Below, one piece after another: positions 46,558-56,496 of a stretch of DNA of 64,000 nucleotides. A program made the position numbers and the translations under genes. This stretch comes from Acanthochlamys bracteata (Eukaryota > Streptophyta > Magnoliopsida > Pandanales > Velloziaceae). Positions within the stretch are counted from its first letter, which is position 1. Every line of letters begins with the position of its first letter. Under the pieces are notes generated by a model, which had not been told where the DNA came from, ran no database searches, and saw only the letters and a program-made list of their open reading frames with translations. The stretch covers positions 1,426,001 to 1,490,000 of the forward strand of contig CM034131.1 in NCBI GenBank assembly GCA_019914995.1, given 5' to 3'.

Positions 46558-49413
46558 AGGAAATGAAACCTCAAAAAAGCTCTGATTGATAAGTGGTGGA
46601 AGAAAATTTTAATAGCGAAGGGCATCTTATCCAAGACACGGACAAAAGTAGAGAAATCCAAAAAACTGTATGCACAATTCATGTGCTTTAAAACAAGAAG
46701 AAAAAACACAATAAGATTTAAGCTACGGCCCCCCCCTGTCCGTCCTTCATCCTACTGGGTACCTCAAATACTATATCACTTTTTAGTGAGTGATATTTTG
46801 TTTCTTTTTATAAATTTTAATTGATTTTATATTAAATTATGTATTATTTGATTGGTATTATGAAATATTGAGTGAACGCATAATAAGTTATTAAAGAAAG
46901 CTATATTTTTTTAGAATCCATATTGTGTTCTATACAATATCTCGTACGTCCCCTTTCTTAAACAGTTAATAATTTATTTTGGTCGTAATTCGGATAGTTT
47001 AAAAAATAAAGCTTTTGTGAAAAAAATGTTTTTAATACTTTTCAAAAAAATAATTTTGTATATATGATTATATAAAGTAAGTTTAATCATATTTTAGAAA
47101 ATTTTTAAAAAGTTATACGCTAACTAGAATAGGATGCCTACCAGCTTTTATAAAGAAATTATATATCATAGTTGGTAGAATTGGACTGTACATTAATTCG
47201 AAAACTTGTTCGCGTCGACTTGATTTGGTCTATCTGGATGCTCTGGCACCGATGGAGTTGCAATGCCAACACTGCACCCATAACATTAGTGTTAGTTCAG
47301 ATTTCACAACTATAATAATCAAGTGGTGAAGTTGGAATTGCCTCGTCATCTAGAGATCATCAAGAAGGCACAGCAAGAAATCAACAATGTCGTCAGCAAG
47401 ACCGACTCCTCGAAAGAGAGCAAGGTTTCTGGACTTCCTTTGGTTATGAGCTTTCAGTTCAGTGGAAAGAGCCACTGAACTATATTCCGTCCTAAACTGG
47501 CTCATCAAATCGAGTAGCAGATCAAAACGAGCACAGAATCGATGAAATAGTAGATCAGTAGTGTTAGCAGATCTAGATTTTTACGTGTGACGATTGAACT
47601 CGAGCAATAATAAAAAAGTACAAAATATGACGTGTTAGCCAAAGCCATCGACTGATTTAGCAAGGTGGCCACACTATTCACATGCGGTTGGATATTTCTT
47701 CGATATTTAGAAGAAGAATAAAAAAAGACAAATTAAATATATATTAATTCAATTCAGATCGACGCGAGCGTTCGGATGGATAAGTCAAATCAGAAATTGC
47801 ACTAATCGATTCAAATTAATTGTGGTCAAAATTAATTTGCATAATTGGATCGACTTAGATTCCAAATAGACAGTTTTCGAATTGATGCGAAAGGTCTGGA
47901 TCTGCCAACTATGTTATATACTATATGATTGATTGATTTATGAATGAACACATGTTAGCGATAATGTTAGAAAAGACTGTATACCAAAAGGTAAGAGAAG
48001 AGAAGAGAATGGGAAGCATCATAATAATAATGTTGTGCATGTGCAATGGTGCCCTCAGCATACCACAACACCAACTGTTAGTCTGCTGCCTTTCCTTTCT
48101 TTCTCTGCTTCAATACAATTTCCTTTAACACACTTTTTCCTCTTCCTTGTTTATTCCATTTGTATCAACTTCGAATCTACATGAAGAATATAACCACGAT
48201 CAACTTTTTCATAAAGAATTTGCTCTTTGAAATCTTTTCTCTTTTTCTTTGCTTTTCTTTCGAAAAGAAATCAAGCAAAGTTAATTACTTTTTCGATGCT
48301 CTACTATGGTTATTCTTTCTCCCTTTAATCACGGGCTTTCATTCTAATTTTTGTTCCTCCATATTTTTTCACATTCTCGTTAATAACAGTCGACAACAAC
48401 CATCTTGCAAAACAATCCCACATACTATGTTCGCAATCTCAGTCCACCAATATTAATATTAGCAATTTTCAATTTTATTAAGTTTTTACTTGAATATTAC
48501 AAAACAGGTTCACATGTTTATATTTTTTATTGGCACTAGTATGTATGCTTAATTGTGCACACATATATACATAATCTTGGATACATTTTGAACATTTTAC
48601 TAGAAATAACTAGATGCTAATTTCACTTACCGCTGTCTACTTTGTTATGTATACTAATAGTTTCTAATTTATTCTTTTCTTTATTGAACAATCGAAACTT
48701 GTAACAGAAATCTAATATCTAAACCGTAAACAACATCCTGTAACAATTTAACATGAGGATGGCAAGTTCATATTTTAAATCACATAATGTTCTTATTTTT
48801 TCATTTAGAAAAACGATGTTAAAAATAAAATTATTTTTTGAATGACCTTATATTATCTTTTACCGTTTATTCTAAATAACTCATTTTTTAAATTTAATTT
48901 TAAAAAATTACTTATAGGTGAAATGAATACATCTTTATAGGCGACATATAATCGGTCCCCGAATATCGTCGCATCGTTCTGGCGTGCAAGCGTCCGATCA
49001 CCGTTCACTCTACAAGTAGAAACTACAAATATGACTTATGTGGAAGTTAGATTCTGCTGATCTGCTTATTTTAGTTGACATAATCCATATATCTCAATTA
49101 CTGTCTTTTTGTTTATTTTTTGTCCACGTCAATTATTCGAGCTTTCGAATCATGCGAAATTTTACTGCCAAGCCTGCAAACGTACTCGAATCATGACTTT
49201 TATAATAACCCTGCGATTTAACTGAAAGCATATATTTTTCTAAAAAAGTACGGAATAAATAGATTCAATAGTCATTATATGAATTTTCAATGATGCTTTT
49301 TAATAAACCTTTTGCAGACTTTCGGATTACTGGAATGAACCCCGGTAATACTCCCGAGGGCATTAGGGAGTGCCCTGGGAGGAGGAGGGCACTTTAGTTA
49401 ACAAATAAGAGAG
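46558..49413. other. Spacer, no supported gene
   Basis: No gene recognised. 47330-47470 is more GC-rich and one plus-strand frame contains LEIIKKAQQEINNVVSK, which faintly recalls the J-helix region of cytochrome P450s, but it is too short to call. 49340-49395 has a GC-rich self-complementary patch (GGGCATTAGGGAGTGCCC). Frames near 48.0-48.5 kb look like chance. Confidence 0.35.
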
Positions 49414-49897
49414 TTAACCTACCTGTGAAGGTCTATACATGCTAAATATAATCGTAAGGGGTTGAAATTGCGAACGTATATTACTGCGTTCCATGTTGCA
49501 AAGCCTCATTAACTCTACCAAGTCTTCTGGGTTTTTTAGCTTTATCTGTTGACCGTTCATTTCTGAAGAGAGAGAATAAAAACATAATTCACTCTCTTCC
49601 AAGTCCTCTCTGCGAACACAACACCAGAGAGATTCCAAAGAGAACGAAAGAAAGAGTTAACTCGCTCCCTGCCAACTTCTCTCTCACGAGAGTTCACCAA
49701 CACTCCGAGCACATTCAACAGTTGAAAAAATCATAGAGTATTAGAGAGAGAGAGTGAAAGAAAAACCAGATTGAGTGTGGTCCTCTGACACTTATAATTA
49801 GCAAAAGAATTTGTAAGTAAAGCCACTCACTTCCTTCCAAGAATCAAAACAGAGTAGTGGTAGTTGTTGTTGTCTCTGAGCAATAGCTCTCATCACC
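49414..49897 (+). promoter_or_regulatory. Upstream region and probable 5' UTR of the intronless membrane protein gene
   Basis: A GA microsatellite (about 49743-49755) and CT-rich tracts lie in the probable leader. No ATG occurs between about 49640 and the start codon at 49898, so the main ORF is the first one. A minus-strand frame at 49414-49638 is not protein-like enough to call. Confidence 0.4.
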
Positions 49898-51397
49898 ATG
49901 ACTGAGACCAAATTTTCTTTATTATCAACTCTCGTTTTACGAGACTTAATCTCACTCTGTTTCTATCTTTCATCTCAACCTTTATATTTTCTTTACACTC
50001 TTCTTTTCTGTCCTTATTTGTTCTCTTTCTTTTCTTTCTTCCTTCCTCTACTTGTTTCTACTTGTCTTCTCCTTCTTCTCACTCTCAAGTTTCAGAGAAT
50101 CGCCGGAACAACAGTTTCTGCAGTGTTAGAACTACTCGAGATCAATCAAGAAGAGAATTGTAATCTTGGATCAGTGGAGTACCAGTTGGCTTCTTTGGTT
50201 CTCGTTTATGTTGATCTTCAGCAAGAGTTTAATGTTCACTACGGAGGTTATGAAGGTAACCTCTCCTCTGCTTGCTTGAGCTTAGTAGCTAGTGGTGATG
50301 AGATTTCCTTCCAAGAAGATAGATTAGATGAGAGTTGGGAGATGGGTTGTGAGAATTTGAGTCAGAAGTGTGAAGTTCTTGATGATTCATCTGTAAATGA
50401 TGTTATGGATGTTCATCATGAGGCAGAATTCAAGAAATCAAATCAGGCAATAGTTATTTGTGATTTCAAGAAAGAATTGGAGATAGATTGTGAAAATCTA
50501 AGTAGAAACGGTGAGTTTCTTGAGGATTCTGAAATTTCAATTCTCACTGAACAAGAAACGAAATATAGGGAGTCGAATGCGGAAGTTGAATATTTCAGTA
50601 ATAAAGTTGATTTAGGAGAAGATGGACAGAAAGAAATGAGGGATTTGTGTAGCAGTGATGAGTTTCTTGATGATTCTGCAACTCCTTTTGTTGGTGATCA
50701 TAGAAAAGAGCTGACAGAATCAAGCGGATCGACCACATTGGCTGACTGTGAAACTGAGTCATCTTTCTCAGTTCACTTGAGCTCATCTAGTGATGGCAGT
50801 GAGAGCTCCGCAGAGTCTTCTTTAGAGAAGAAAAGTATCCACAATGCAATGCAGGTTGTTTGTTACAATTTGAGTGCAATCAGTGATCATCTTGCTAGAG
50901 ATAGCGAAGAGAATCTAAGCTGGTCTGGATCTGGCCGTCCCATAGAGCATTCGAGAAATTTGTCTATGAAGAGTGAGACTGGAAGTAGTTTGATGGACTG
51001 CTTACAAAGAGATGGATCAATGAGGAAGGAAAAGGAGTGGAAGAGAACTCTTGCCTGCAAACTGTTCGAGGAAAGGATGCAATTCAAGTTATGTCAAGAA
51101 CGGGAAGTTGCTGAAGGCTGCGAAGAGATGGATGTGCTTTGGGAAGCCTATGAACAAAATGCATTGAAATTAGACAAGAAGGTCAAGCAGAACAAAAGCC
51201 AAGTTAATAGGAAAGTGGAGGTAGAAGAGTTCGAGGAGAAGCCGATCAGAGAGGTTTGCTGTTTGCAGGCATTGCGATTGTCTACCGGAAAGATGAGTTT
51301 GGGAGTTGGTAGACCAAAATTGATGAAGATCTCAAAGGCATTGAAAGGCATGGGGTTGCTGCAACGCTTCAGCAGTAGGCGAAGCTCGAAAGGGTGA
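49898..51397 (+). CDS. Plant-specific membrane-anchored acidic protein, function unknown
   Basis: A single 499-codon exon. Residues about 12-62 are two adjoining hydrophobic segments (ISLCFYL..PLYFLYTLLFC and FSFFLPLLVSTCLLLLLTL), a membrane hairpin or an anchor pair. The middle (about 140-330) is acidic and serine-rich with repeated CENLS and EFLDDS-type words: MGCENLSQKCEVLDDS, IDCENLSRNGEFLEDS and SSDEFLDDS. This suggests an internal threefold repeat, probably disordered. The C-terminal third is basic and conserved-looking: EVAEGCEEMDVLWEAYEQNA, then CCLQALRLSTGKMSLGVGRP and KISKALKGMGLLQRFSS. I associate this C-terminal pattern with uncharacterised plant proteins variously labelled nucleolar-like or ribosomal protein L34Ae-like; neither label is evidence of function. 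It has no ribosomal domain. The start ATG (CACCATGACTG) is the first in the leader. Confidence 0.8.
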   Translation: MTETKFSLLSTLVLRDLISLCFYLSSQPLYFLYTLLFCPYLFSFFSFFLPLLVSTCLLLLLTLKFQRIAGTTVSAVLELLEINQEENCNLGSVEYQLASLVLVYVDLQQEFNVHYGGYEGNLSSACLSLVASGDEISFQEDRLDESWEMGCENLSQKCEVLDDSSVNDVMDVHHEAEFKKSNQAIVICDFKKELEIDCENLSRNGEFLEDSEISILTEQETKYRESNAEVEYFSNKVDLGEDGQKEMRDLCSSDEFLDDSATPFVGDHRKELTESSGSTTLADCETESSFSVHLSSSSDGSESSAESSLEKKSIHNAMQVVCYNLSAISDHLARDSEENLSWSGSGRPIEHSRNLSMKSETGSSLMDCLQRDGSMRKEKEWKRTLACKLFEERMQFKLCQEREVAEGCEEMDVLWEAYEQNALKLDKKVKQNKSQVNRKVEVEEFEEKPIREVCCLQALRLSTGKMSLGVGRPKLMKISKALKGMGLLQRFSSRRSSKG

Positions 51398-52699
51398 CCC
51401 TGTTAAGAAAAAGCTTGTGCTAGTAAATGTATGGGTAAATGTTTAATCCTGCCTGCAAAAGGAATAAGCTTTTCTCTGTTTTAATCAAATATTTACTAAT
51501 AGTTTGTGCTGAAAATTTTTTCCTGTGCTTGCTGTACTATTCTTGGTGCATAGCTTGTTTGTGCAGTATGTGTTTTGGATGAAGGATTTTTGTAAATATT
51601 ACTTACTAGGAATAGGGCTATGCTTGTATGTGTTCAGTGGGGTTGATTAAAATGTAGAACTTTAGAGATAAAGAACTTTTTGTAAGTTTTTCAAAAAATA
51701 GAGTTATTTTTTAGATACAAAAATTATACATATATAATTTATAACGTATAATTTATTAGTACTTTTAAATTTAAAAAAAATTTCTAAAATACTGCATGGT
51801 AGTAAGCTTAGGTGAATATTTATTCTGCAATTATCAGTGTTCACCCTTTCTTTGATTGTAAAGGATAGTAATCTATTGCTTTTGTTGTTTACAAGATTTT
51901 GCACGTTTGCAAAAGAAAATTTGTGGAGGTGAAATGCGAACAGCTTTGCACGCATATTTCTGATGATTTCTAGCACATAGGATATGTCTAGATGAGAACT
52001 GTTTATAAAATAGAATTTTTTTAAAATATAAATATTTTTATATTTTTTAAAAATAAGTTTTATTTTTTTATTTTAAAAAATATATATATAATAAAAAAAA
52101 TTTATTACCTAAATTTTTTATATTTTTTAAATTTTAAAATAAATTTCAAATATTTATTAAATATATATTAAAAAAGATAAAATTAAAAGTTAAAAAGTTC
52201 TATTGAGAAAACGCAAGTGCGTTTCTCTCTATTTCAACGAATCTATTTTATTTTATTTTTAAAATAATAAAAAATTTTAAGGAAAAAATTTTATTATTAT
52301 TTTAGATAAAAATTAAAACTAATTTTATAAAATTAGATAAAAATATTTTTTCGATTTTAGAAAAACATTCTTCAAAAGTACGCCGCCTTAATACTCTGGA
52401 AAGTAAAATAGCTTTACTCGTGATAAAATTTTTTGCCTACTCGGTAAAATAGTAAATAGTAAAAGATCTTTAATAGTGGAATTATGGAACGGTCCTTTTT
52501 ATAAAAGCCCGTGGGCTAAAAACCGTAGAAACCTATGGGCCCATGAAATTTCTTGACGATACTATTACGGGGGCTCTTATCGTAACTGTCACCCGCTTTT
52601 AGTGATAGAGCAGTTTGGCAGTGATTTTGAAATAAATACGGAACTTGTGAAGAATGCTTTATTCAAGTCCCGCGTTTTCTTCATTTTAAGGCTTTTGAT
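51398..52699. other. Spacer with an AT-rich MITE-like block
   Basis: 51398 to about 51650 should contain the 3' UTR of the preceding gene. 51985-52215 is an AT-rich block matching the element nested at 41.8-42.1 kb. 52490-52600 has promoter-like GCCCGTGGGC and GGGCCCATGA words, which would suit the former promoter of the decayed GAUT gene that follows. Confidence 0.4.
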
Positions 52700-52714
52700 A
52701 TGATTCTTTTTTGC

Positions 52715-54810
52715 TCGCTTTTTCTTTCCTTCGTTTCCATGGCTACCTCGAGATCTGCAGCGACACCGATCTCGACTGCCCGATTCGCTTCTTCTTCATC
52801 TGCCTTCTTTTTCCTGTGTTTGCACGCGCCGCCGCCGCCGTTGCTGCTGCTTGCGCGTCACATACTGGCCGACTCAAACTCGACTCCTCACGTCTCCTCC
52901 CCCGCTTCGCTGATTTATCTAGAAACTTCTCTTTCATCTCCAACAAAAAGAAACTAACCAATCCGGCGGCGGCGGCAAAGATGCAAGTGACCTCTGTCCT
53001 CTCGAACGCAAAATCGAACACGCGATCAAATCCGCACTGTCGCTTGTTTCAAGAGCGAAGGAATCATTTGATAATCAGTTGAAGATCCAGAAACTGAAAG
53101 TTTTGCTGTGAATGATCAGCTTAGCAAGGAGAAGAAGCAAGGGGATTTTGCTTCCTTGATTATGGCGAAATTGATTCCGAGGAGCTTGCATTGTCTCGCG
53201 CTTCGATTGATGGAGGAAAGGATGCGAGCCCGGAGAAGTATATTGATCTGGAAAATCCGTCGCCGGAGTGCTTGCGGCTTCCGTGGTGGTGCACTAGACT
53301 GTGAAGAATGCGAAGAACCCTGAAAACATGTGTTCCAAGTTGTTACTGATACAATGAACCGAGGGGCCATGCAGATAATGATAATTCTGATTTTAGTTTT
53401 ATCATCAGTGTATGTTCTTGGTGTTCTGTTTTTGTGTTTAGTCTTCTCTAAGTTGAAATTTGATTTTAGCATTCAAGTTAATTTTGTGAAGATTTTTTAT
53501 CTCTGTTGAAATCTAAGTTAGCTCTATTTGGTTTAATAGACAAGGAATAGAGTTAGAAAGAAAGAGAATTAGGGGACTGGCACCAAAAGAAACAAAATAA
53601 AAATATTTCATCCTATTTTGCTCATTTATAAATATCTATTGCGACCTTTTCTTAGATGTTGATGTGGTGGTGCAGCGAGAACCTACTGCACCTTCGGAAG
53701 ATTGATATCGATGGAAAGTGCAGAGGGCTGTTGAGACATGTTTTGGCTCATTCCATCGTTATGCTCAATACATTCATGAACTTCTCACACCCACTGATCA
53801 AGGAGCAATTCATTCCTAATGCATGTTGATCGGCATACTGAATGAAGGTCTTTGATCTGGATGCCTGGAGACAGCAAAAATGTACTGAACAGTACCATTA
53901 CAGGCAAGATCTTGTCAGTATTTTCTCTAATATATCAATTTTGCTAATTCTTGTTTGGAACATTGTTACTTTCTTTCCTACAGTCTTCATAAAGAAATTT
54001 TCATACCAAATCAAATCTGTTAATTGAGGTTGGGCATCACATTCTAGAGATATTAGCAGCTATGATAGTCTGTATAGTGCAATAAAATGGGTGTCTATTA
54101 AGCAACAGATGCTTTTTTATTTTTATTTTGTTGAGTCTTTTTTATCAATTATACATTGGAGGACAATTTTCCAGGCTTTTGGTAATTAAAAGTTTTCTTA
54201 GTTTATAGGTGAGAATTTGTCATCATAGATTAAGATTGGAATTGCCTATGGTTTATAATTTTATTGAACTATGGTTAAACTAAGGCCTTTTTTTGTTTTC
54301 TTTGATTTTCTTACATTCTTTACTCTTTAGTTTGCACAATGAGAATTGAACTTTGTTGTTTTCCTATCTATTAGTTATTGTTGACATTCCTCAATAGTTG
54401 TTAATATATATTAATGATTTTAGTTAGATTAGAATATGTTACTATCAACTAGTATTAGAATTTTCTATGATTTTGGTCAGAACTTCATGTGTCTTCTATT
54501 CAGTCAAATGCTCTTGAAGTTTCTTTAACAAATTCCTTTTTATATTTTGCTGAATGGAAATCGAACTTTGTGGAAGTTGGGAACCCTTTCCACAGTTCCA
54601 CCTGGGTTGATTACATTCTATTTGACAACTAAACCTTTTGACAGATCCTGGCATGTTCTCAGACTTGGATGCAACCCCAGCATAAGCTGGTAGAAATTAG
54701 AAAAGCTGCAAGTGGTGCACTTCTATGGCAACTTTAAACCGTTGCTGGATATTGCAATGAAACACTTTGGGGAGCCACAGTAACTTTGCAGCATAAATAC
54801 GTTCTTTGCA
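52715..54810 (+). pseudogene. GAUT9-like: Decayed galacturonosyltransferase, GAUT9-like
   Basis: GAUTs add galacturonic acid to pectin in the Golgi. Fragments follow the order of the GAUT8/GAUT9 protein but in shifting frames. They are GRLKLDSSRLLPRFADLSRN near 52.87 kb, RAKESFDNQLKIQKLK near 53.07 kb, NDQLSKEKKQGDFASLI and IPRSLHCLALRLMEERM at 53108-53224, then SPEKYIDLENPSPE in another frame. After these come a piece with GAVETCF-, SFHRY-, MNFSHPLIKEQF- and FDLDAWRQQKCTEQYHY-type sequence at 53.66-53.9 kb, and PPGLITFYLTTKPFDRSWHV near 54.62 kb. The segment between 53.33 and 53.66 kb replaces roughly 180 residues of the normal protein, including most of the donor-binding region, so the gene is dead by deletion as well as by at least four frame breaks or stops. 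The 0.65 kb gap before the last piece may be an intron remnant. Confidence 0.85.
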
Positions 54811-55355
54811 GAAATCTAGAAGCATGGAAACGAGCTGTTACATTAGTTTTCCTACTGATAGCAAATATGTTTTATGACTAGGCAGTTATAATTTATCAAG
54901 TTAATTCTTCATGCAAAGTAAAATTTGCCTGTCAATGTTATACTTCTCTTTTGTAGGTAGCAAGTTTTGTTGAAAAATAATACTTGTATGGTTGGACAGA
55001 TTTGCACTTTTCAGAAGTTTATAACTTTCATCCAACCATAATATTTCTAAGCAATTCAATTACGAGTCAAAGTACACAACTATATACTTTGATCTATTGT
55101 AATATATTGTACATGATTTTTATATGTATTCACATTGCAATATACTGGTTACTAACTTAATATTTTGTATGATATAGAAAGTTTTGTTATTTTATAAATG
55201 AAATTCGTGAAATACATTTTCAAATGAGAATATTATCATAGAGAACTCCGCATAATTTAAGTTTTGTCATGTAATTAATTCTGACAGTAATACAAAAGAT
55301 TGGCTTTTGTCATAACTTCTGCTTAAATATGATTCGCGTGAGTTGCTTACACTAA

Positions 55356-55463
55356 GCGTTTGTTTTAAATGGGCGTAATTGTGTTTCGAGAATCATGTGA
55401 AATACATAAACTATTCAAAATTTTAAGTATGCAGAAAAATTTTGAACATTTGAAACACATCGT
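55356..55463 (-). mobile_element. MITE family A, internally deleted copy
   Basis: About 108 bp retain only the two ends of family A: GCGTTTGTTTTAAATGGGCG at the left and CATTTGAAACACATCG at the right, with CATAAACTATTCAAAATTTT from the right-hand half between. Most of the middle present in the 296-bp copy is missing. Confidence 0.6.
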
Positions 55464-55887
55464 GAACATTGTGACAAAATTATATAATTTCATATTTGCA
55501 TCAATGTAACTCACTGAACCAATAATATTTTTAATCAATTTAATTGCATATTTGTTAGATTATTGTAAAGATTAAAAAAAAAGACTTAGTGAGGACACTA
55601 GCTATCTTATTATAAATGATGAAGAGTATACGCCCTCCCCTTCTATCCCCTCTTCCAATTATAGTATTTGTTGCTTAAAATAGCGAATTTTCAAAGATTC
55701 GTTCTCCGAATAGAAGTTCGAATTCTTGTGCGATTATAAGAAATGATATTACATTAGGTACCACCGTGTCATGTCGGACATTAGTCCTGAATAGAAGTTT
55801 CGGACAATATAACTGTGCGCATTATATTTGTCCTCTCGAAAGAAAAGTAAAATGCGATTGTTATACTGGCACGCATTTTGACATTTC

Positions 55888-56147
55888 GGGCGTGTTTACC
55901 AACACCCCTAAACTCCACTTCCTTTAAACTCAAGTTTCACATAAATATTTATAAAAATTAAAATAAATTTTTTTATCAATAAAATTATTTTAAAAATTCA
56001 AATTTAAAACTTACTAAAAATATATAATTAATATAAAATTTTATTTTTTATTAAATATTTTTTATTTTTTATTTTATTTTTTAAATTTATTTCCTAAAAA
56101 CTTTATTTCCCTCAAAACTCCACTTCCACCCCTAGGTAAACACGCCC
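55888..56147. mobile_element. Tourist-like MITE family D, 260 bp, 3-bp target duplication
   Basis: TTC flanks both ends (55885-55887 and 56148-56150). The termini are GGGCGTGTTTACCAACACCC and, from the other strand, GGGCGTGTTTACCTAGGGGT, so the first 13 bases are a perfect inverted repeat. The interior is AT-rich and non-coding. It ends about 150 bases upstream of the TATA box of the G3BP-like gene and so is part of its promoter. Confidence 0.75.
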
Positions 56148-56294
56148 TTCGCAGAAGTTTACTATATACAATCTATATCCAAGTTGTTTCTGTTAACTTG
56201 TGCATTTATTCATGGGTATTTATGTCAAATAATATCAAAGTGCGCTATATTTGCACAAATAGAATTTTAGTGGCTTTATATGAAATGTTTTGTC

Positions 56295-56302
56295 TATAAA
56301 TA
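56295..56302 (+). promoter_or_regulatory. TATA box of the G3BP-like gene
   Basis: TATAAATA lies 195 bases before the start codon. A transcription start near 56330 would give a leader of about 165 bases without an upstream ATG. Confidence 0.5.
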
Positions 56303-56496
56303 TACGAATCCAGACAAGAGAAGAAACAAAACACAACAACAGAAAAAGAACTAAATTATAGATATATTTAAAAAACCAAAAAAAAAGGAAAAACGAAGCA
56401 AAGCGAGCTCCAAGAGCCTCTCTTTCGTCTCCGGCCAGATCCGTCGATCTCCAAAACCCCAGTTAATCAGAACTGTCCGATAGATCGGAGACTGCC

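Larger units (their letters stand above)
54811..56280. other. Spacer with two MITEs
   Basis: Apart from the elements at 55356-55463 and 55888-56147 no feature was recognised. 55670-55830 contains AGAAGTTCGAATTCTTGTGC, reminiscent of a pol III box B, but no matching box A or SINE end could be placed. Confidence 0.4.

Noticed and set aside
47330-47470. Plus-strand frame with LEIIKKAQQEINNVVSK, recalling a cytochrome P450 J-helix
   Set aside because: Only about 35 codons resemble the family, with no heme-binding or ExxR motif nearby, so chance or a tiny unidentifiable scrap is as likely.
49340-49395. GC-rich self-complementary patch that might be a small hairpin RNA or miRNA166-like sequence
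   Set aside because: The GGAATGAACCCCGG word only vaguely recalls miR166, the stem is short (GGGCA/TGCCC), and no mature-miRNA and star pair could be placed.
55670-55830. Possible SINE or tRNA-derived fragment around AGTTCGAATTC
   Set aside because: A box B-like word alone is insufficient; no cloverleaf can be drawn and box A is absent.
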